A stretch of 64,000 bases of DNA, taken from positions 48,194,377 through 48,258,376 of the forward strand of contig OY829541.1 in NCBI GenBank assembly GCA_963691705.1, in the 5' to 3' direction. The notes beneath the pieces were generated by a model. It worked only from the letters and a program-made list of their open reading frames with translations. It was not told the origin of the DNA and made no database searches. The DNA is from Viola odorata (taxonomy: Eukaryota > Streptophyta > Magnoliopsida > Malpighiales > Violaceae). The position numbers and the translations under genes were made by a program. Every line of letters starts with the position of its first letter. Position 1 is the first letter of the stretch. Below are positions 57,304 to 64,000 of the stretch, in pieces.

Positions 57304-58749
57304 TTAGTGACCCAAATAAGGACCGGCACCACCATACTGCCCAGCACCATGTTGGCCTCTTCCAGAACTACCCTGCCCCATCTGCCGATTTGGATAGCTT
57401 CCCTGAATTGCACCCTGGGTTCCATAGGTTCCAATCACTCCAGGGCTTATATTTGCCTGATTACCATATACACCCTGAAGTGCAGATGCACCAGCCTGAG
57501 TCACACCCGCAGCAGAGCCTAGAGTCCCAAAGAGATTAGTGAGTCCCAAGCCAGCACCCTGCGTTGCCAGCAACGCTGTAAGGGCCTGGCCGAGGGCAGG
57601 GTTAAAAGCAGATGCAGCAGCAGCGCCCTGGTTAAACCCAACTGCAGGACCAGCAGCAGGAGCCATCAAGTGAGTAGGCCCAGCACTATAAGCAGAGTTA
57701 TCATTCCTCTGGAAACGAGAGTTTGGCATGTTGTACTGCTGATGCTGGTTGTGAGATTTGCCTGGCTTGTGGCCATCAATAGCCTTCTGGCAATGCAACA
57801 TGTGACCCTCAAAGTTCTTGTGGGGCTCCTCAAGAGCCTTCTTGGCCCCGTCCGGAGTCCTGTATACGAACAAGCAAAAACCCCTTGGCTTCCCAGTCGC
57901 CTTATCAAGCCCCAATGGGCCTTCCTCGATTTCTCCAAATTTCGAGAAGAATGTATAGAGGCTACTTGGATCCAAATCAGCCCCGACATTGCTCACATAA
58001 ATCTTCCTCTGCGTGTACTCAGAGACAGGTTGCTGCACATTAGTAATGGGCATAGAAGGGGCGGCAGAGGAACCAGCCGGGCCAGGACCCATGGAAGCCA
58101 GCTGACAGGCAGTCATGCGGCTTCCGATTCTCTTCTGTGGTTCCACAAGCGCCTTGCGAGCTCCACTCCGCTTCTTGAACAGAATAAAACCATAACCTTT
58201 GGATTTTCCAGACACCTTATCACACACAGCCTTGCAATCCTCAATCTCACCGTACGACTCAAAAGCGTTCATCAAAGTTTCAGCGTTGGTATCCCAACCC
58301 AGACCGTGCACAAAAATCTTGCGGTGAGCAGGATCCTCATCAGCAACGCTTCGAATACGTTCAGCAATATCCGAGTGCTTATCAGCAGCTTCGCGCAGTA
58401 AATCGACGAGCTGATCCTTACTTAACGGTTCTAGAAGCTTCTCCACCGGCTCATCTTCCTCGTCATCCTGGTTCTGGTTCTGGCTTGACGAGGCAGTCGG
58501 GTCTGTACAGATCTGAGCCTCACTTTTCCCGACTTCTTCTTCTCCTTCAGAATCATCCTCTTCCTCGTCATCCTCCTCTTCCTCTTCAACCTCCACTTCG
58601 TACTCCTCCACAGCTTCTTCTTCCTCCTCCTCCACTAACTCTTCTTTGACTTTGATTTCTGGTACAACCTCCTGTTGTTTTTGAGCTTGTTTCTTGAGAG
58701 GTTCGCCGGCTTCGTCGGTTATCGGGTCGTGCTTTCTCTTCTTGGCCAT
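57304..58749 (-). CDS. UBA2: UBP1-associated protein 2-type RNA-binding protein, copy 1 (481 aa)
   Basis: A single coding exon starting MAKKRKHDP. Residues 1-20 are basic (likely nuclear signal) and 30-100 very acidic. RRM1 spans about 144-215 (RNP2 IFVHGL, RNP1 KGYGFILF) and RRM2 about 248-322 (RNP2 IYVSNV, RNP1 RGFCLFVY). The C-terminus is Gln/Gly/Ala-rich and ends GGAGPYLGH. Architecture and length match Arabidopsis UBA2a/UBA2b (about 480 aa), nuclear proteins binding U-rich 3' UTRs that relate to the ABA-regulated AKIP1 of Vicia. The 3' UTR is spliced: donor CTGAG/GTAATG at 57293, acceptor at 56740, only about 11 nt after the stop, so the intron should not trigger decay. The 5' leader has a GGT/GGC repeat (58785-58815). 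Confidence 0.95.
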   Translation of the reverse strand: MAKKRKHDPITDEAGEPLKKQAQKQQEVVPEIKVKEELVEEEEEEAVEEYEVEVEEEEEDDEEEDDSEGEEEVGKSEAQICTDPTASSSQNQNQDDEEDEPVEKLLEPLSKDQLVDLLREAADKHSDIAERIRSVADEDPAHRKIFVHGLGWDTNAETLMNAFESYGEIEDCKAVCDKVSGKSKGYGFILFKKRSGARKALVEPQKRIGSRMTACQLASMGPGPAGSSAAPSMPITNVQQPVSEYTQRKIYVSNVGADLDPSSLYTFFSKFGEIEEGPLGLDKATGKPRGFCLFVYRTPDGAKKALEEPHKNFEGHMLHCQKAIDGHKPGKSHNQHQQYNMPNSRFQRNDNSAYSAGPTHLMAPAAGPAVGFNQGAAAASAFNPALGQALTALLATQGAGLGLTNLFGTLGSAAGVTQAGASALQGVYGNQANISPGVIGTYGTQGAIQGSYPNRQMGQGSSGRGQHGAGQYGGAGPYLGH

Positions 58750-59000
58750 TTTACTGTGATTTTTTTGGTTCAGATTTCAGGTAACGAAGGTGGTGGTGGT
58801 GGTGGCGGCGGCGGCTACTGGCTAGGGTTTGTGATTCGACGCTGGGGTTGCTGATTAGGCCTATCACCACCGTATAAAAGAATCGACACTTTTTTGCTTC
58901 CCGGTAGAATCCATCCGCTTGCGATTATACAACCCAATGGGCTTGATAACATTGGGCTTAGTTAATGGACATCCTGAGCGTACAACATGGGCCGAAAGAG
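58750..59000 (-). promoter_or_regulatory. UBA2 copy 1 leader and promoter with site II motifs
   Basis: TGGGCT occurs at 58938 and 58953 and TGGGCC at 58988, about 190-240 bp before the ATG. Clustered TGGGCY (site II) elements are TCP-binding sites common in housekeeping and translation-related plant promoters. AGGGTTTG at about 58824 (telo-box-like, AACCCTA on the coding strand) lies in the leader. Confidence 0.55.
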
Positions 59001-60740
59001 TTAACAATCATAATAATTTAGTTGGTATTTTCAATTTTTTAAATAAAATAATTATAATATGAAGATATATAGTATACAAATATATACACACGAAGCCTGA
59101 CATCACCAAAAAATACACAGATATTCTGCTTAGTTTTATCCATTCCATTTCTAGATCCCCAATGCTTTCTTATGTAAGCCCAATTACTATTACTATTATT
59201 ATTATTTATTTATTTTTTATATTTTTATACTGACTATTGTTTGCTTGGGCGGAAAGGATTGCAGAAAATTCTTTACAAGAGTTTAACAGTTGTTTTGTAT
59301 ATTGAAAAGCAAAAAAATCATAAAAAGCAAACAATACCAAATAACCCCTTAGCATAATAAGACTTAGAAATACAAAAATTACAGAATCATCTATTTATCA
59401 TCACAACGAATTTACTTACTCTTTGTAGCTAAGAGCAACTCAGCCCTCTGAGGATTGTACTCTTCTACATCAAACATGAATCGCGGCAATGAGGAAGTGA
59501 GCAAGTGCTATTCAGGGCAAGGGGTGGCTTAGGGTAAATGGCACTAGAGGATGATAAAAAAGGAAAAGGTATCAAATATGCATCTTAAAAGTATCATGGC
59601 TTTTTTTGTGCACCCAACATGTGTAGAAGAATACAAAACTGGTTTCGGTGACACTTTTCTGTAGAGAAAACAGAAACAAAAATATGATTCTACTTCACTT
59701 CTAACTCCTTTCCAAAAGAGTGTTGCCATGTTTTGTTGTCTAGTCCAACAGCAAGAGGAATCTGTTCCTCGGTTACTACCAATCACAAACCCCTACCCTT
59801 CTACTCAATATAGATGCATCATTAAGGCCATCACCAAACATTATAGGGTGTGTTCCATAAAAATGAAAAATTATAGGGAAACTAAAGTGTACATGTACAT
59901 ACCTCTATTCATCAATTGCACTCTGTCAAGTGCCACAAGGCCCAGAGCATGATAAGGCCTTTGCAATGCTGTGTGCTAGCATTAAGATGAAAGACAACTG
60001 AATTAGCAGCAAATTTCTGGATTACTGCACAAAAGTTGCAATAAATTTTATTCTAATCCTGATAAGTCAGTCTATCACAGATTCACAAGTAGCAGGCTAA
60101 TTGTCATCCGTAGCTGCAATTCATCAGTTGCAGCCAGAACTGTTTTACAATTAAAGTTTCACCTAAAGAGTATATTCGTCGAGTTTCTTATTTTACATTC
60201 GGGAAGAGGAAGATCAGACTGTGTCAGTCTAACCCAAAGACTTATCAAAGATCATCAGTAGTATTATTTTACCATCATTAATAAAATATCAAAGAAATAA
60301 AGAGCACAAAAAATTAACATAAAAAAAATCCAGAAAGTCATGTTTAAACAACTTTCAGAGTAAGACCTCAACCAATGTCTTTACTACTGTAGTCCTTACT
60401 CAACAATTCACCACGCTAGTCTAAAAAAGATGCAAAAATTGTGTGCAATGCAATATAATGTTCTGTTGGTTTCTTTATAAAGTGTGGGTTTCATAAGGAC
60501 TGGTCGTAGCGGTAGATTGAGGGATAATCAAAGGTGCCTAGAAAAACTGGGACTGGAAAATTTTGATGCAAATTTGATGGGTGTTAAATAAGGAAGATGT
60601 GTCAGTTTCTCAACCCAACTGTGGTTTTCTCATAACTGGAAGGTTTAGATGATGCAAGAGCATGATCACAACTACCCCACTATAAGCAAACTAAACAAGA
60701 GTAGACATTTCAAAAGATCAACACCCACATAGAAAAACAA
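59001..60740. other. Spacer between the UBA2 copies
   Basis: AT-rich, without recognised genes. ORFs at 59544-59952 have no family resemblance. Confidence 0.4.
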
Positions 60741-61092
60741 GTACATGTACTGTACGCAACATTTAAATTGATGGTATCAGACAATTCAAAAGATAATTTA
60801 GGTCAACATTAATATTCCAACAAAGTACATATATATAGTCCTGAAATTTGTCAAAATATTTCCAAAACTTTTAAACTTATTAAGAATTAAAATACAATAG
60901 TTCAAAATGAAAGAGAGGTGATGAAGAAAACTACGCAGATAAAAAGGAAACGTCGTTTGATACTTAAATATTTGTAGAAAGCGAAGAGTAATGTTTGACT
61001 ACATTTATAAAAACTTCATTTGCATAAGCTCCATAAACTTGAAATAATCAGCAGAAGCCAGTATGTAAAAAGATTGGAGCACCTAGTTGGAT

Positions 61093-61544
61093 CTGCAAAA
61101 TGAATAAGAAAACATAAAAACACAGTTTCTTCAAAGGTGGTGAGTAAGAGCCAAAACCTTTCACACGAAAGCAAAAAGTTCATCAAAACATATAATTGAC
61201 AAAAAGATGAAAACACAATGAAAGCAGAGTAACATCAATATATTAAAGGGTACAGAACCTGTTGAAATAGAACCCATAAACACTTTAAACACAATGAGAC
61301 AGTAATGTAAAACCTGCAATGCCTTCAATACATTCAAAACACAGCACCAAATAGAAAACTTAGAAGAACACAAAATCCTAGTAAGGAAGTAACAGCATTT
61401 GAAATGCAAATGAACAAATATTAAGTGTCACCAGCATCTTTGTCCTAGGCCAAAACTAGATTAGCATACATGGTTATAAATATTTTAACCTGGTGAGAAA
61501 GGGTACCACTGCAATCAAACAAATGGAATGTGCGTTTACAATAC
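61093..61544 (-). other. 3' UTR intron of UBA2 copy 2
   Basis: Donor CTCAG/GTATTG about 11 nt after the stop; acceptor TTCATTTTGCAG before ATCCAACTAGGTGC. Exon sequence after the acceptor is about 80% similar to that of copy 1, with a shared CATAAGCTCCATAAACTT stretch on the plus strand. Confidence 0.75.
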
Positions 61545-61555
61545 CTGAGGCCCAC

Positions 61556-62965
61556 CTAGAGACCCATATAAGGACCAACACCACCATACTGCCCAACACC
61601 ATGTTGCCCTCTTCCAGCCCCAGCCTGTCCCATCTGCTGGTTCGGATAGGTATTTTGCACAGCAGCCTGATTTCCATAAGCTCCAATCATTCCGGGACTA
61701 AAACTCGCTTGGTTCCCATATGCACTCTGAATTCCAGGAGTAATAGGTTGGGTCACAGCTGTTGCAGAACCTAGAGAGCCCAGGAGATTAGTAAGCCCCA
61801 AACCAGCACCCTGGGATGCAAGCATGGCTGTAAGGGCCTGGCCAAGCGCAGGGTTGAAAGCAGGAGCAACACTAGCTCCCTGGTTAAACCCAATTCCAGC
61901 ATCGGGTGCCATCAAATGTGAGGGTCCAGCAGAATAAGCAGAGTTATCGTTCCTTTGGAAATGAGAACTTCTCATGCTATGCTGTTGCTGCTGCTGTTGA
62001 GACTTTCCTGGCTTTGGACCATCAATAGCCTTCTGGCAATGCAACATGTGGCCCTCAAAGTTCTTGTGAGGCTCCTCCAAAGCCTTCTTGGCACTCTCCA
62101 CACTCCTGTAAACAAACAAGCAAAAACCCTTCGGCTTCCCGGTGGCCTTATCAAGCCCCAACGGACCATCCTCAATCTCTCCAAATCTCGAAAAGAACGC
62201 CAAGAGGCTCTGAGGATCCAATTCCGGCCCGACATTGCTCACATAAATCTTCCTCTGCGTGTGCTCGGAGACCGGTTGCTGGACCTGGGGAGCGGCCACA
62301 GCAGGGGCAGCCGAGGAAGGTGCAGTACCAGGACCCATGGAAGCCAGCTGACAGGAAGTCATGCGGCTGCCAATCTTCTTCTGGGGTTCAACAAGAGCCT
62401 TGCGGGCCCCACTCCGCCTCTTAAAAAGGATGAAACCATAACCTTTCGATTTCCCAGAGACCTTATCGCAAACTGCCTTGCAATCTTCAATCTCGCCATA
62501 GGACTCAAACGCTTTCCTCAAACTTTCAGTGTTCGTATCCCATCCCAGTCCGTGCACAAAGATCTTGCGATGCGCAGGGTCCTCGTCAGCTACCTTGCGA
62601 ATCACATCCGTCACGTCGGAGTGCTTATCGGCAGCTTCACGGAGTAGATTGACGAGTTGCGCCTTGCTGAATGGTTCCAGAAGTTTCTCTATCGGTTCCT
62701 CGTCCTCCGCGTCATGGTTTTGATTTTGATTTGAATCGTCTTCTTCAACCTCTTCTACTTCTTCTTCTTCCTCCTCCTCCTCCTCCTCCTCTTGTTTAAC
62801 TTGTTCAACTTGTTCTCCTTTGGGTTGCAGAAGCTCCTCCGGCTGATTTTGTTCTTCTTGCTCGACTTGTTCCGATTTAGGTTCCACAAGCTCTGGCTGA
62901 GTTTGTCTCTTAGCGGCTGAGCTTGCTTCGGTGGCGTTGGAATCGTTCTTTCGCTTCTTCGCCAT
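61556..62965 (-). CDS. UBA2: UBP1-associated protein 2-type RNA-binding protein, copy 2 (469 aa)
   Basis: Single coding exon, start MAKKRKNDSN. The Glu/Gln-rich acidic region spans residues 24-95, including a run of 12 Glu (59-70). RRM1 spans about 134-205 and RRM2 about 239-312, with RNP motifs identical to copy 1 except RRM2 RNP1 KGFCLFVY. The C-terminus is Gln/Gly-rich and ends GGVGPYMGL. The RRMs are nearly identical to copy 1, while the acidic N-terminus and C-terminal tail diverge, as expected for duplicates under domain constraint. Both copies read leftwards with about 4.2 kb between starts. Function as for copy 1: nuclear binding of U-rich RNA, inferred from family. Confidence 0.95.
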   Translation of the reverse strand: MAKKRKNDSNATEASSAAKRQTQPELVEPKSEQVEQEEQNQPEELLQPKGEQVEQVKQEEEEEEEEEEEVEEVEEDDSNQNQNHDAEDEEPIEKLLEPFSKAQLVNLLREAADKHSDVTDVIRKVADEDPAHRKIFVHGLGWDTNTESLRKAFESYGEIEDCKAVCDKVSGKSKGYGFILFKRRSGARKALVEPQKKIGSRMTSCQLASMGPGTAPSSAAPAVAAPQVQQPVSEHTQRKIYVSNVGPELDPQSLLAFFSRFGEIEDGPLGLDKATGKPKGFCLFVYRSVESAKKALEEPHKNFEGHMLHCQKAIDGPKPGKSQQQQQQHSMRSSHFQRNDNSAYSAGPSHLMAPDAGIGFNQGASVAPAFNPALGQALTAMLASQGAGLGLTNLLGSLGSATAVTQPITPGIQSAYGNQASFSPGMIGAYGNQAAVQNTYPNQQMGQAGAGRGQHGVGQYGGVGPYMGL

Positions 62966-64000
62966 TTTACTGGGTTTTTGTGTTGTTTTTTTGCTTCGTA
63001 GTAATCGCTGGTGGAGATGGAGAAGATGAGTGCGTGATTAATAGGAATTTCCTTTAGGAGTTTCCGTTTCGGATTTGGGAGACCGAGGGTTTCAAGTTTC
63101 AAGCTTCAATTCAGCTGTCATACGACGGCGAAGAGAGAACTTTGTTAATTAAATTTTACTTCTATAAGGCCGGCCTTTAACCTTTTTTGGGCTGGACTTT
63201 GATCGGCCCGCAAAAGTTTCTTTACCTGCCAAGCCAACCAAAGCCCAACCGAAAACTTGAATTCACTGCCTTTACAAAGAAGCAAAGAGCGCAAAATGTT
63301 TCAACTCCTTCACTCTCATAGCCCTACAACTGATGTGTGTGCGCGGCGTGGTACGTAAGGTATGATATCGCATTCTGGAATTACATCGGCACCATAGTTG
63401 ATATATCATATATGTATCATTTTATCATCACAGCCTTTTGGTAAAACAACTATGGAGATGCTCATCAGGTTTTTTTCCTATGATGGTTAAGCTTCCATAA
63501 GACTGATATACATATCAAAGGAGTAGGCATTCATGGGAGGAAGTTATTAGAATATGTAATAGAACACCCATAGGGGAAAACAACCATTGATGAACACAAA
63601 AGCACTATTTCACGATGGAACAGAAATGCAGGTAAAACCACACTTGAATGAATGAAAGAGAGCAAGTTGATTGCAGTTGAAATCTTGATCAAACATAGAG
63701 CATTTTCTGTGTAGTGTGCAATTCACCAAGAAAACACCTAAAAGAATTCCCATAAACAAAAATAAATAAATAAATAAAATGAAGAGAGTACAAAAAATTC
63801 AAGGACAAAACTATGAATAAGAGAGCAACAAAGAAAACCCAGTCCATCACTTGCATATCATTTGATAAGGAAATCAACGCTCATAAAAACAAAACAAAAA
63901 CTAAATTTAATATCAGAGACAGGCTACTGACAGAAAAAGAACATGAAATGAAACATTCTGAAGCAGAAGTTCTGTGATGATCAAGCATGGAATTCTTTGA
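62966..64000. other. UBA2 copy 2 promoter and gene-free right end
   Basis: TTGGGCTGG at about 63188 and GGCCCG at about 63206 with AGCCCAACC at about 63242 resemble the site II cluster of copy 1. Beyond 63300 nothing recognisable is seen on either strand to the window end. Confidence 0.45.

Noticed and set aside
57670..58401. 243-aa plus-strand frame (and 61955-62647 in the second copy)
   Set aside because: Shadow of the UBA2 RRMs; present in both copies only because the coding strand is conserved.
1..64000. tRNA, rRNA or snoRNA genes
   Set aside because: I looked for A/B-box pairs, GGTTCGA-type loops and rRNA landmarks and saw none convincing; a covariance-model search would settle it.

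Overview
The window is nuclear DNA from a flowering plant, almost certainly a eudicot. It has AT-rich GT-AG introns, Ty3/gypsy, hAT, Stowaway-type and pogo-type transposons, and close relatives of the Arabidopsis genes for metacaspase-9, L-2-hydroxyglutarate dehydrogenase, zinc-induced-facilitator-like transporters and UBP1-associated protein 2. Nothing bacterial or organellar was seen, and no tRNA or rRNA gene was recognised. The species cannot be named from the sequence.

Layout. Positions 1-7274 hold a young Ty3/gypsy element on the minus strand: PBS, PPT, one full LTR and part of the other. Its gag-pol frame is continuous except for three stop codons. It has inserted into a second, GC-richer repeat (7275 to about 14160) that carries a row of minus-strand genes, two with a Transposase_28-type domain, followed by a Tat-like LTR with bZIP-type TGACGTCA sites and a TATA box. 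A broken chaperonin-60 fragment (14689-15182), a decayed hAT transposase gene (16499-18758, with leader to about 20008) and a Stowaway-type MITE follow.

Positions 21573-23777 hold a three-exon gene with a DUF4378-like tail. From 24.3 to 35.3 kb the DNA is largely transposon: a MITE, two copies of a long AT-rich foldback element, an F-box/LRR pseudogene and a candidate LTR. The second foldback copy contains a hAT element, which itself contains a second member of the same family in inverse orientation. Both hAT insertions keep 8-bp target duplications.

The right half is genic: metacaspase-9 (35444-36552), a membrane-anchored cupin (38055-39284), a 17-exon ZIFL-type MFS transporter that looks damaged (40114-44954), a pogo/Emigrant-type element retaining a transposase tail with a PIP-box-like motif (45357-46158), a small unrecognised two-exon gene (46461-47104), L2HGDH (51125-53598), and two tandem UBA2-type RNA-binding protein genes (57304-58749 and 61556-62965) that share a spliced 3' UTR.

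The host genes do not form an obvious pathway. The tandem UBA2 pair is the only functional cluster. Most of the novelty lies in the transposon architecture. I did not find a convincing new biological system; the best leads are the antisense gene row in the Tat-like element, the nested hAT pair and the PIP-box tail. Exon boundaries were placed by eye from splice sites, reading phase and family resemblance.
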